From assembly GCF_005484805.1 (NCBI RefSeq), contig NZ_CP039432.1, forward strand, positions 2,852,001 through 2,916,000: DNA of 64,000 bases, read 5' to 3'. The notes under the pieces are model-generated. The model was given only the letters and a program-made list of their open reading frames with translations. It made no database searches and was not told the DNA's origin. The position numbers were made by a program, and so were the translations under genes. Numbering within the stretch: the first letter of the stretch is position 1; each line of letters starts with the position of its first letter. Below, in pieces: positions 8,584-19,308 of the stretch. Source of the stretch: Rhodococcus sp. SGAir0479. Its GTDB lineage: Bacteria > Actinomycetota > Actinomycetes > Mycobacteriales > Mycobacteriaceae.

Positions 8584-9243
8584 TCAGTCGATGCGCCGCC
8601 GATGCGCCCACCGGGTGAGGGCATTCCGGTTGGACTGCTGCGTCTTTCGCAGCACGTTCGAGGCGTGGGTCTCGACGGTCTTCACCGAGATCACCAGTTC
8701 CTCGGCGATCTCCCGGTAGGTGTAACCGCGGGCCAGCAGCCGCAGCACCTCGAGTTCCCGCGGGGTGAGCGAGTCGAGTTCGGGGTCGAGGGGCGGCTCC
8801 GGCACGCTCGAGCGGCCGGTGAACGAATCCAGGACGAAACCCGCGAGCCGCGGGCTGAACACCGCGTCCCCGCCCGCGACCCGGCGCACGCCGTCCGCGA
8901 GTTCGGCACCCGAGATCGTCTTCGTCACGTACCCGCGCGCGCCGGCCCGGATGACCGCGATGACGTCCTCCGCGGCGTCGGACACGCTGAGCGCCAGACA
9001 CACCGGGCCCGAGTCGATACCGGCGAGCACGGCCACACCGCCGCCGTCGGGCATGTGGACGTCGAGCAGCACCACGTGCGGGCGCAGCGCGTTGATGCCG
9101 GCGACGGCCTCGGCGACGCCGCCCGCCTCCCCGACGACCTCCATGTCGGGCTCTCCGCCGAGTTCGGCGCGCACCCCGGCGCGGAAGACGGCGTGGTCGT
9201 CGACGAGGAACACACGGAACTTGTCGGGGGTAGGTGTCGTCAC
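8584..9243 (-). CDS. NarL/FixJ-family response regulator
   Basis: A 219-residue two-component response regulator. Receiver domain at about 9-125 with acidic pair Asp15/Asp16, phospho-acceptor Asp61 in LLDVHMPDGGG, and a Lys in TKTISG. A LuxR-type helix-turn-helix follows (about 155-215: LTPRELEVLRLLARG, then REIAEELVISVKTVETH). It lies 9 bp after the PspC-containing histidine kinase on the same strand, so the two form a cognate pair. The arrangement (PspC kinase, regulator, divergent PspC protein) resembles actinobacterial envelope-stress systems such as the MacRS and LiaRS groups. Its likely targets include the divergent promoter region at 10599-10657, which holds repeated TCAGGG sites. Confidence 0.9.
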   Translation of the reverse strand: MTTPTPDKFRVFLVDDHAVFRAGVRAELGGEPDMEVVGEAGGVAEAVAGINALRPHVVLLDVHMPDGGGVAVLAGIDSGPVCLALSVSDAAEDVIAVIRAGARGYVTKTISGAELADGVRRVAGGDAVFSPRLAGFVLDSFTGRSSVPEPPLDPELDSLTPRELEVLRLLARGYTYREIAEELVISVKTVETHASNVLRKTQQSNRNALTRWAHRRRID

Positions 9244-9252
9244 GGCCCCACC

Positions 9253-10599
9253 CTAGGACATGGGTTCGGCCTCGCTCACCACGTCCTCGGCCGGGGTCTC
9301 CCCGGCGTCCGGCACCGGACGCGGCATGTGGATCCGCACCTCGGTGCCCTTGCCGGGCGTCGACCGGACGTCCACCCGTCCGCCCCGACGTTCGATCCTG
9401 GCGCGGACCGACTTCGCCAGCCCCTGCCGATCCTCGGGCACCGAGTCCGGATCGAACCCCACCCCGCGGTCGCGCACGAACACGCTCACCTGGTCTCGTT
9501 CGGTCTCGGCGTACAGGTCGATGCTCGAGACCCCGGAATGCTTGGCGGCGTTGACCAGTGACTCCCGCGTCGCACCGAGCAGCGCGGTGAAGGCCTCACG
9601 CGACAGCCCGGTCCCATCGCCGCCCTCGGCCTCGAGCCCCACGTCGCCGACGGTCACCGGCCGCACCGTGACTCCGTGGTGGTCCTCGACCTCGCCGGCG
9701 ATCGTCTGCAGCGCCTCGGACAGACTCGTGTGGGTCGTCTCGCCGCCGCCGAACAACCACCGCCGCAGCTCACGTTCCTGGCCGCGCGCGAGCCGGGCCA
9801 CCTCCTGCGGCGAATCCGCCTGCTTCTGGATCAGCGCCAGCGTCTGCAGCACCGAGTCGTGCAGATGCGAGGCGATCTCCTCGCGTTCCTCGTTCCGGAT
9901 CCGGGCGGCCCGTTCCGCGCCGAGGGCGCGCCACAGCTTCAGCCACAGCGGCACGGTGAGCAGTCCCGCGCCGACGAGCGTGACCACGACCGCCAGCAGC
10001 GACGACCGCAACGCGTCGAGATCGATCTGCGCGAGGATCACGACGCCCAGGCCTGTGACGATGAGCGTCACGCCACCCAGGATCCGCGCCCACGTGAGCA
10101 CGGTCGGACGTCGCGGCAGCCCGAGCGCGGATCGCGATCCTTCGGTGTCGAACTCCCGCCACACCAGTGCCGCACCCACCGCGACCACGATGAACGGCGT
10201 GATCACCGATGCTGCGGTGCCGTCGGCCAGCCAGCTCACGCTCGCCGCGACGGCCAGTCCGATGACCGCCAGGCCGATGGCCCGACGGCGCTCGGACGCG
10301 CTGGGACGGTCGGTGTCGGTGCCCAGCGGCGTGAAGATCCACAGCAGGCCGTAGGCCACGATCCCGGCACCCGCCAGCGAGGCGAGCAACGTGAACGCGA
10401 TCCGCACCTTGAACGCATCGACGTCGAGGTGGTCGGCGAGGCCTCCGGCGACACCGCCGACGATGCGGCCACCCGCCCGGCGTTGCAGTCTCGGGTGGAA
10501 GGCCTCGTCCAGGGCGGGCACGGGCGGGTTCAGCGCCTCGTTCGGATCGACCAGGGGTTGCACAGCCTCGATCCTGGCACGATCGCGGCGGCGTGACAT
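9253..10599 (-). CDS. PspC-domain sensor histidine kinase
   Basis: A 448-residue membrane histidine kinase. A PspC domain at about 36-95 (RRAGGRIVGGVAGGLADHLDVD, then a hydrophobic helix) is followed by further membrane spans to about 220. The HisKA_3 dimerisation region has phospho-acceptor His247 in SHLHDSVLQ, and the HATPase domain shows an N-box (ESLVNAAKHSG) and DRGVGFDP. The C-terminus is acidic. PspC sensors respond to membrane or envelope stress in several actinobacteria. The start may be the ATG at 10599 or a GTG at 10563, which has a GAGG-like sequence four bases upstream; the TCAGGG palindrome touches the ATG, which slightly favours the later start. Confidence 0.88.
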   Translation of the reverse strand: MSRRRDRARIEAVQPLVDPNEALNPPVPALDEAFHPRLQRRAGGRIVGGVAGGLADHLDVDAFKVRIAFTLLASLAGAGIVAYGLLWIFTPLGTDTDRPSASERRRAIGLAVIGLAVAASVSWLADGTAASVITPFIVVAVGAALVWREFDTEGSRSALGLPRRPTVLTWARILGGVTLIVTGLGVVILAQIDLDALRSSLLAVVVTLVGAGLLTVPLWLKLWRALGAERAARIRNEEREEIASHLHDSVLQTLALIQKQADSPQEVARLARGQERELRRWLFGGGETTHTSLSEALQTIAGEVEDHHGVTVRPVTVGDVGLEAEGGDGTGLSREAFTALLGATRESLVNAAKHSGVSSIDLYAETERDQVSVFVRDRGVGFDPDSVPEDRQGLAKSVRARIERRGGRVDVRSTPGKGTEVRIHMPRPVPDAGETPAEDVVSEAEPMS

Positions 10600-10657
10600 C
10601 AGGGCCCGACCCTGAGATCGGTGGCCGTGGGGCCGCCGGTTCAGGGAAAGATCAGGG
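10599..10657. promoter_or_regulatory. Repeated TCAGGG sites in divergent PspC promoter region
   Basis: TCAGGG (10599-10604) and its inverted copy CCCTGA (10610-10615) form a 6-5-6 palindrome. Two more direct copies lie at 10641-10646 and 10652-10657, 11 bp apart, one helical turn. This is the only intergenic space between the kinase/regulator operon and the divergent PspC operon, so it is a good candidate operator for the adjacent response regulator. Binding is inference. Confidence 0.5.
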
Positions 10658-10703
10658 TAGTTCCCGATGGTGCGATCGGTGGCGCGACCGCGACGATGGA
10701 TCC

Positions 10704-12017
10704 ATGACCACAGGAAGCTTCTCGGATCAGCTTCACGACCTCTGGCGGACTCGCCCGCTCCGGCTCCCGCAGCAGGGGCACGTCGCCGGCGTCGCGGCCG
10801 GTGTCGGCCAGCGTTACAGTGTCGATCCCGTTCTGGTGCGGGTCGCGTTCGTCGTCTCGACGCTCTTCGGCGGCGCCGGCATCATCCTGTACCTCGTCGG
10901 CTGGCTGCTGCTCGGCAAGCCCGGCGACCAGGTGTCCCCCGCCGAATCGCTGTTCGGTCGGGGCCGCAGCTCCCAGTCCGGCACCAAGACAGTCGTGCTG
11001 GTCGTCGCGCTCGCGATCGCGCTGAGCACCATCGGGCCGATCGGGTTCGGGATGGGTGGATCGGTGCTGTTGAGCTTCGCGCTCATGCTCGGCGGACTGT
11101 GGTTGCTCTATCAGCGCCGGCCGGTGCCGCCGGCGCTCCCGGCGAGTGTGCAGCCGCCGGTGGGTTACCCGGTCTCGCCGTTCCAGACCACGCCGACCGC
11201 CCAGGCCGCGGCCTACCCACCGCCGGCCTACGGTCCCTACACGCGGCTGCCCGACCACTACGAGCCCTCCCCCGGACCCTCCGCGAGTTCGGTGCCGCCG
11301 GCCGCGGGCGTCGGGGACACCGCTCCCGACGGCCCCACGCCCCCGGCGTGGGACCCGTTGGGCGTGGCCCCGTTCGCGTGGGACCTGCCGGAGCCCGCGC
11401 GCGCGCCGGAGCCGCCGGAGCCGATCCCGGGCAAACCCCGCACCCGGTTCACGTCGGTCGTCCTCGGTCTCGCGGTTCTGGCGGCCGCCGCCGCGACCGG
11501 TGTGTGGGCCGCGACCGGCGCGGAATGGCTCACGCCCGCCCGGATCGGCGGCATCGCGCTCGCTGTGATCGGGGTCGGACTCCTGATCGGAGCCTTCCTG
11601 CGCCGCGGGTACGGACTGCTCACCGTCGCCTTCCCGCTGGCCGGTTTCGTAATTCTCGCCTCCGTGGTGGGACCGCTGAACTGGGACGAATCGAAGCTCG
11701 GGGACCACGTCTGGACGCCCCGGTCGCCTACCGAACTGGCCCCCGTCTACGAGGGCACCGCCGGCGACTTCACTCTCGACCTGCGCCAACTCGAGTTGAC
11801 CGAAACCTCCGACGTACGCCTGGAGGGCAAGCTCGGCAACTACACCGTGATCGTGCCGCAGAACATGGATGTCCACACCGACTGCTCGGTCGTCGCCGGT
11901 GACGTCGACTGCATCGGCGACGGCTTCGTCGACGGCGGCGCCGACGGCATCAACGGTCCGGTGCTGAACGTGACCGTCGACAACAAGCTCGGAGAAGTGA
12001 GGGTTTACCGTGGCTGA
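10704..12017 (+). CDS. PspC-domain multi-span membrane protein
   Basis: A 437-residue membrane protein. The N-terminal PspC domain (about 18-75: RLPQQGHVAGVAAGVGQRYSVD, then a hydrophobic hairpin) is followed by two more helices, a Pro/Ala/Tyr-rich cytosolic linker (about 135-250), a further group of helices (about 255-330) and a soluble C-terminal beta-rich domain (about 345-437) with cysteines in TDCSVVAGDVDCIGDG. That tail resembles the DUF4097/toast-rack type domains of LiaF-like proteins, suggesting a negative regulator or effector in the envelope-stress pathway encoded divergently. The ATG at 10704 is chosen; the longer frame would cover the shared operator. Confidence 0.78.
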   Translation: MTTGSFSDQLHDLWRTRPLRLPQQGHVAGVAAGVGQRYSVDPVLVRVAFVVSTLFGGAGIILYLVGWLLLGKPGDQVSPAESLFGRGRSSQSGTKTVVLVVALAIALSTIGPIGFGMGGSVLLSFALMLGGLWLLYQRRPVPPALPASVQPPVGYPVSPFQTTPTAQAAAYPPPAYGPYTRLPDHYEPSPGPSASSVPPAAGVGDTAPDGPTPPAWDPLGVAPFAWDLPEPARAPEPPEPIPGKPRTRFTSVVLGLAVLAAAAATGVWAATGAEWLTPARIGGIALAVIGVGLLIGAFLRRGYGLLTVAFPLAGFVILASVVGPLNWDESKLGDHVWTPRSPTELAPVYEGTAGDFTLDLRQLELTETSDVRLEGKLGNYTVIVPQNMDVHTDCSVVAGDVDCIGDGFVDGGADGINGPVLNVTVDNKLGEVRVYRG

Positions 12018-12252
12018 ATTCGCTGACACTCCGCACCTCTCCGACGACGAGCCGACCGCGTCCACCGCGTCGCGCCGACCGTCGTTCGGCCTGCTCCTCG
12101 CCGGCCTGGCGGCGCTGTTCGTCAGCGTGTGGGCCCTGGTCGGCCCGTTCTCGCTCGACCTCTTCACGAACGTCGAGTTCCGCTGGGTCTTCGTGATCGC
12201 GGCCGTCGCCGTCGGGGCGGTCCTCGTGTTCTCCCCGGGTAGACGCCGGTAG
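12010..12252 (+). CDS. Small two-span membrane protein
   Basis: An 80-residue protein with a polar N-terminal tail (1-24) and two hydrophobic helices (about 26-45 and 58-75) ending in a basic GRRR. It begins at a GTG that overlaps the end of the PspC protein gene by 8 bp, so it is translated with it and probably acts in the same membrane process. Similar small proteins follow PspC/LiaF-like genes in related genomes, from memory; no specific function is known to me. Confidence 0.68.
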   Translation: MAEFADTPHLSDDEPTASTASRRPSFGLLLAGLAALFVSVWALVGPFSLDLFTNVEFRWVFVIAAVAVGAVLVFSPGRRR

Positions 12253-12280
12253 TACCGGAGAACCGGTACCGGAAACGACG

Positions 12281-12312
12281 AGGGCGCCCCGGCCGGATGG
12301 CCGAGGCGCCCT
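12281..12312. terminator. Bidirectional terminator between PspC operon and guaA
   Basis: AGGGCGCC at 12281-12288 pairs with GGCGCCCT at 12305-12312; the 16-nt loop itself contains CGGCC/GGCCG. It sits between convergent genes ending at 12252 and 12327. Confidence 0.7.
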
Positions 12313-12326
12313 ACGTCATTCGGGAC

Positions 12327-13898
<1,572 letters not shown>

Positions 13899-13905
13899 CT
13901 GCACA

Positions 13906-13911
13906 AGTCTA
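13906..13911 (-). promoter_or_regulatory. -10 hexamer of guaA, leaderless layout
   Basis: TAGACT on the minus strand is separated by 7 nt from the GTG at 13898. It places the transcription start at the codon and argues against the GTG at 13904. Confidence 0.5.
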
Positions 13912-13940
13912 ATATGCGCAGCTCCGGTGCCGTCCCCGGC

Positions 13941-15713
13941 CTAGGCGACCCCACTGCCCGCTTCGGTGCCCTCTCGCCGGTCCTCCATCTGACCACCGCG
14001 GATCTCGACGATCGGCAGCGTCAGCGCCGCGGGCGCGTGGGCCGGGACGACGGGCGCCGCGGGCGCGACGGGATCCACGCGCCGGTACGGCTCGCCCTGG
14101 GCGGGCCGGGTGTCCTGCTCGCCCTTGTTCGGCCACAGCGACGCGGCCCGCTCGGCCTGCGCGCTGATCGTGAGCGACGGGTTCACGCCCAGGTTGGCCG
14201 AGACCGCTGCGCCGTCGACGACACTGAGCGTCGGGTATCCGTACACGCGGTGGTACGGGTCGATGACGCCGTGTTCGGCGTCGGCACCGATGGTGCAGCC
14301 GCCGAGGAAGTGTGCGGTCAGCGGGATGTTGAACACCTCGCCCCACGTGCCTCCCGCGACGCCGTCGATCTTGTCGGCGATCCGGCGGGTGGCCTCGTTG
14401 CCCGCGGGGATCCACGTCGGGTTGGGTTCGCCGTGTCCCTGCTTGCTGGTGACCTTGCGGCGACCGAGGACCCCGCGCTTGGTGTACGTGGTGATCGAGT
14501 TGTCGAGGTTCTGCATCACGAGCGCGATGATCGTGCGCTCGCTCCAGTTCCGCACCGACAGCATCCGCAGCATCTGGCGCGGGTTCTTCGCGATGATGCC
14601 GAGGAGCTTGACCCACCGCGGGGTGGGACCGTCGCCGTCGGTCATGAGCGTCTGCAGCAGGCCCATCGCATTGGAGCCCTTGCCGTAGCGGACCGGTTCG
14701 ATGTGGGTGTCGGACGTGGGATGGAACGACGACGTGATCGCGACGCCCTTCGTCAGCTCCATCGCGGGATCGACCTCGTACTTCCCGGCGCCGACGATCG
14801 ACTCCGAATTGGTGCGGGTCAGTTCCCCGAGCCGGTCCGACAGCTTGGGGAGCGTGCCGGTGTCCTTCATCTTGTGCAACAGGTGCTGGGTGCCCCACGT
14901 GCCGGCCGCGACGACGACGTACTTCGCGGTGTAGGTCTTGTGGTTCTTGCGGACCTTCGCACCGGTGCGGCGGGTCACGACGTCCCATGTGCCGTCGGAC
15001 GCCTCGTGCAGCGAGTCGACCGTGGTCATCGGCACGATCGTGGCGCCCGCCCGCTCGGCGAGCCCGAGGTAGTTCTTGAGCAGCGTGTTCTTGGCGCCGT
15101 GCCGGCACCCGGTCATGCACTCGCCGCACTCGATGCAGCCGGTGCGGGCCGGGCCGACGCCGCCGAAGTAGGGGTCGTCGACGGTCTTGCCGGGCTCGCC
15201 GAAGAAGACGCCGACCGGCGTCTGGATGAAGGTGTCGCCGACGCCCATGTCCTCGGCCACCGACTTGATGACCTCGTCGGCGGGCGTCATGTGCGGGTTC
15301 TGCACGACACCGAGCATCTTGCGGGCCTGCTCGTAGTGCGGGGTGAGCTCGGCGTCCCAGTCGGTGATGTCGCGCCACTGCGGATCCCGGAAGAACGACG
15401 CGGGCGGCTTGTAGAGCGTGTTGGCGTAGTTGAGCGACCCGCCGCCCACGCCCGCGCCGGCGAGGATGAGCACGTCGCGCAGCAGGTGGACGCGCTGGAT
15501 GCCGTAGCAGCCGAGCGCGGGCGCCCACAGGAACCGCTTGAGGTCCCACGAGGTCTTGGCGAAGTCGCGGTCGGCGAACCGACGCCCGGCCTCGAGCACC
15601 CCGACCTTGTAGCCCTTCTCGACGAGGCGAAGCGCGGTGACGCTGCCACCGAATCCCGAACCGACGATGAGCACGTCGTAGTCGGTTTTGCGCTGCCTGC
15701 TCAACTGCCCCAT
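13941..15713 (-). CDS. choD: GMC oxidoreductase, ChoD family
   Basis: A 590-residue FAD-dependent GMC oxidoreductase, the counterpart of M. tuberculosis Rv3409c (named cholesterol oxidase ChoD). The dinucleotide fold GSGFGG is at 18-23, a second FAD contact GAGVGGGSLNYANTL at about 86-100, and the catalytic-end motif HFLGGCTIG...VDGAAVSANLGVNPS near 495-540. No signal peptide, unlike secreted Rhodococcus cholesterol oxidases, so it should be intracellular and its sterol activity is uncertain. Unusually it has C-x2-C-x2-C-x3-C (Cys193, 196, 199, 203) followed by RHGAKNT, which looks like an iron-sulfur binding loop. The start has GGAGG eight bases upstream. It lies 36 bp before guaA's promoter. 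Confidence 0.88.
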   Translation of the reverse strand: MGQLSRQRKTDYDVLIVGSGFGGSVTALRLVEKGYKVGVLEAGRRFADRDFAKTSWDLKRFLWAPALGCYGIQRVHLLRDVLILAGAGVGGGSLNYANTLYKPPASFFRDPQWRDITDWDAELTPHYEQARKMLGVVQNPHMTPADEVIKSVAEDMGVGDTFIQTPVGVFFGEPGKTVDDPYFGGVGPARTGCIECGECMTGCRHGAKNTLLKNYLGLAERAGATIVPMTTVDSLHEASDGTWDVVTRRTGAKVRKNHKTYTAKYVVVAAGTWGTQHLLHKMKDTGTLPKLSDRLGELTRTNSESIVGAGKYEVDPAMELTKGVAITSSFHPTSDTHIEPVRYGKGSNAMGLLQTLMTDGDGPTPRWVKLLGIIAKNPRQMLRMLSVRNWSERTIIALVMQNLDNSITTYTKRGVLGRRKVTSKQGHGEPNPTWIPAGNEATRRIADKIDGVAGGTWGEVFNIPLTAHFLGGCTIGADAEHGVIDPYHRVYGYPTLSVVDGAAVSANLGVNPSLTISAQAERAASLWPNKGEQDTRPAQGEPYRRVDPVAPAAPVVPAHAPAALTLPIVEIRGGQMEDRREGTEAGSGVA

Positions 15714-15842
15714 TGCACACCTCCACCGAAGTTCACCCGTTGCTACTCGCCAGTATGCACCGACCCCCTGTGACTGGGGACACAGGGGTGCCTCTAACTG
15801 TAACTACCGGTTTCAGAAACGGTGGACGATCCCCGGAAAACG

Positions 15843-15903
15843 CCTGTGGCCGAACGTCACACCAGTTCGGTTCCACTGAACGGATGTGACATTCGGCCAC
15901 AGG
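15843..15903 (-). terminator. Large hairpin terminator after guaB3
   Basis: CCTGTGGCCGAA (15843-15854) pairs exactly with TTCGGCCACAGG (15892-15903); after a single mismatch GTCACA/TGTGAC continues the stem, with GTTC/GAAC inside. It follows the guaB3 stop by about 20 nt and separates guaB3 from choD. There is no long U tract, usual for this group. Confidence 0.75.
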
Positions 15904-15924
15904 GAAGGGTGAGTCAGTCGGGCG

Positions 15925-17064
15925 TCACGCGCGAACGCTCAGGCCGACCTTCTGGAACTCCTTGAGGTCGGAGTAGCCGGACTTCGCCATCGAGCGGCGC
16001 AGGCCGCCGACGAAGTTGAGCGAGCCGTACGGATCGTCGGACGGGCCGGTGAGCACCTGCGCCAGGCTCGGACGCTCGCCGTACGACACCGGCAGCAGCG
16101 AACCGCGCGGCATCGACGGGTGTGCCGCGGCGGACGGCCAGAACCAGCCGCCGCCCGGGGCCTCCTGCGCGACCGCGAGGGGCGCACCGATGACGGCCGC
16201 GTCGGCACCACACGCGATGGCCTTGGCGAAGTCACCCGACGTGGTGATGTCGCCGTCGGCGATGACGTGCACGTAGCGGCCACCGGTCTCGTCGAGGTAG
16301 TCGCGACGTGCCGCGGCGGCGTCGGCGATGGCCGTCGCCATCGGCACACCGATGCCGAGGACCTCACGGGTGGTGGTGGCGCCCTCGGTGGAGCCGTAGC
16401 CGACGATGACGCCCGCCGCGCCGGTGCGCATGAGGTGCAGCGCGGTGCGGTGATCGCTCACGCCGCCCGCGATGACCGGGACGTCGAGCTCGGAGATGAA
16501 CGTCTTGAGGTTCAGCGGCTCGCTGTCCCCGTGCGCGACGTGCTCGGCCGAGATGATCGTGCCGTGCACGACCAGCAGGTCGATACCCGCCTTGACCAGC
16601 TCGGGGGTGAGCGCGCGCGCATTCTGCGGGCTCACCCGGACCGCGGTGGTGACACCGGCGTCACGGACCTGCGCGACGGCCGCGGCCAGCAGCCCCGGCT
16701 GCAGCGGCGCGGCGTGCAGCTCCTGCAGGCGCGCGACCGCGGCGTCCGGGTCGACTTCCTTGTCGGCCATCTCCGCGAGTTCGACGAGCTTGGCCTCGAC
16801 GTCGGCGTGCCGACCCCACAGGCCCTCACCGTTGATGACACCGAGACCGCCGGCCTTGCCCAGCTCGATCGCGAACGACGGCGACACGAGCGCGTCGGTC
16901 GGGTGGGCCAGCACCGGGATGTCGAAGCGGTACGCATCGATCTGCCAGGCCGTCGACACCTCCTTGGAGGAACGGGTCCGGCGAGAGGGAACGATGTTGA
17001 TGTCGTCCAACTCGTAGGTGCGTCGGGCTGATCTGCCCATGCCGATTTCGACGAGGTCGCGCAC
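15925..17064 (-). CDS. guaB3: GuaB3 family IMP dehydrogenase-related protein
   Basis: A 379-residue (beta/alpha)8-barrel protein of the GuaB3 family, next to guaB2 as in mycobacteria. It lacks the CBS pair of IMP dehydrogenase. The nucleotide-binding segments (VIAGGVSDHRTALH at 197-210, VIADGDITTSGD, then FVGGLRRSM near the end) are present, but the loop that holds the catalytic Cys in IMPDH (GPGSICTTR) reads GYGSTEGATTTRE here (223-234), without Cys. So it should not be a standard IMPDH; some GuaB3 proteins have been reported to act as GMP reductases, which I recall but cannot check here. It follows guaB2 by 30 bp in the same operon. Confidence 0.9.
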   Translation of the reverse strand: MRDLVEIGMGRSARRTYELDDINIVPSRRTRSSKEVSTAWQIDAYRFDIPVLAHPTDALVSPSFAIELGKAGGLGVINGEGLWGRHADVEAKLVELAEMADKEVDPDAAVARLQELHAAPLQPGLLAAAVAQVRDAGVTTAVRVSPQNARALTPELVKAGIDLLVVHGTIISAEHVAHGDSEPLNLKTFISELDVPVIAGGVSDHRTALHLMRTGAAGVIVGYGSTEGATTTREVLGIGVPMATAIADAAAARRDYLDETGGRYVHVIADGDITTSGDFAKAIACGADAAVIGAPLAVAQEAPGGGWFWPSAAAHPSMPRGSLLPVSYGERPSLAQVLTGPSDDPYGSLNFVGGLRRSMAKSGYSDLKEFQKVGLSVRA

Positions 17065-17094
17065 GCGCGCCCCTTTCTCGATTGTTAGGTGTGC

Positions 17095-18681
<1,587 letters not shown>

Positions 18682-18809
18682 CTATTCCGCGCCCGCGTCC
18701 ATGGCGTCCATGGTATCGGCTCGCAGATATCGGCTTCCGCTGGGCGGCACGCGCGCGCCCCCGCGACGCACCGGCGAGTATCGGCTAGCGCAGACCGGGA
18801 TGACCTGCG

Positions 18810-18815
18810 TACCGT
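18810..18815 (+). promoter_or_regulatory. -10 hexamer of DUF5319 gene, leaderless layout
   Basis: TACCGT ends 6 nt before the GTG at 18822 and there is no Shine-Dalgarno-like sequence between. Confidence 0.5.
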
Positions 18816-18821
18816 GGTGTT

Positions 18822-19226
18822 GTGCGCGATCAACTGCCTCCCGGTCTCCCGCCGGACCCCTTCGCCGGCGACCCCGCCGACCCGTCCGCTGCGCTCGACG
18901 CCATCGAACCGGGCCAGCCGCTGGATCCTCACGAGCGCCTCGCCGTCGAGGAGGACCTCGCGGACCTGGCCGTGTACGAGGCACTGCTCGGCCACCGCGG
19001 CATCCGCGGACTGGTCGTGTGCTGCGAGGACTGCCAGCAGGATCACTACCACGACTGGGACATGCTCCGCGCGAACCTGCTCCAGCTGCTGGTCGACGGA
19101 ACGGTCCGCCCGCACGAGCCGGCCTACGACCCCTCGCCCGACGCGTACGTCACGTGGGACTACTGCCGCGGATACGCGGATGCGTCGATGAACGACGCGC
19201 TCCACGGCGACGGCTTCGATCTCTGA
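18822..19226 (+). CDS. DUF5319 family protein (Rv3412-like)
   Basis: A 134-residue cytosolic protein, the conserved neighbour of sigD and guaB2 in mycobacteria (Rv3412-like; DUF5319). Conserved features are the proline-rich start (LPPGLPPDPFA), the acidic AVEEDLADLAVYE helix, and a cysteine/histidine cluster VVCCEDCQQDHYHDWDML (about 65-82) that could bind a metal, followed by PDAYVTWDYCRGYADA. Function is unknown. It is a single gene facing the rsdA end, closed by a strong hairpin, and is probably transcribed without a leader. Confidence 0.85.
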   Translation: MRDQLPPGLPPDPFAGDPADPSAALDAIEPGQPLDPHERLAVEEDLADLAVYEALLGHRGIRGLVVCCEDCQQDHYHDWDMLRANLLQLLVDGTVRPHEPAYDPSPDAYVTWDYCRGYADASMNDALHGDGFDL

Positions 19227-19249
19227 GCCGCACCGACTCTCTTTCGAAC

Positions 19250-19292
19250 ACGGCCACGGCCCGGCAGGACATTCCTGCCGGGCCGTGGCCGT
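19250..19292. terminator. Perfect 20-bp stem terminator, bidirectional
   Basis: 19250-19269 is the exact reverse complement of 19273-19292, with a 3-nt loop (CAT). It separates the convergent DUF5319 and rsdA genes, whose stops lie 24 bp before and 17 bp after. Confidence 0.85.
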
Positions 19293-19308
19293 TGACGGGG
19301 GTGCGGAG

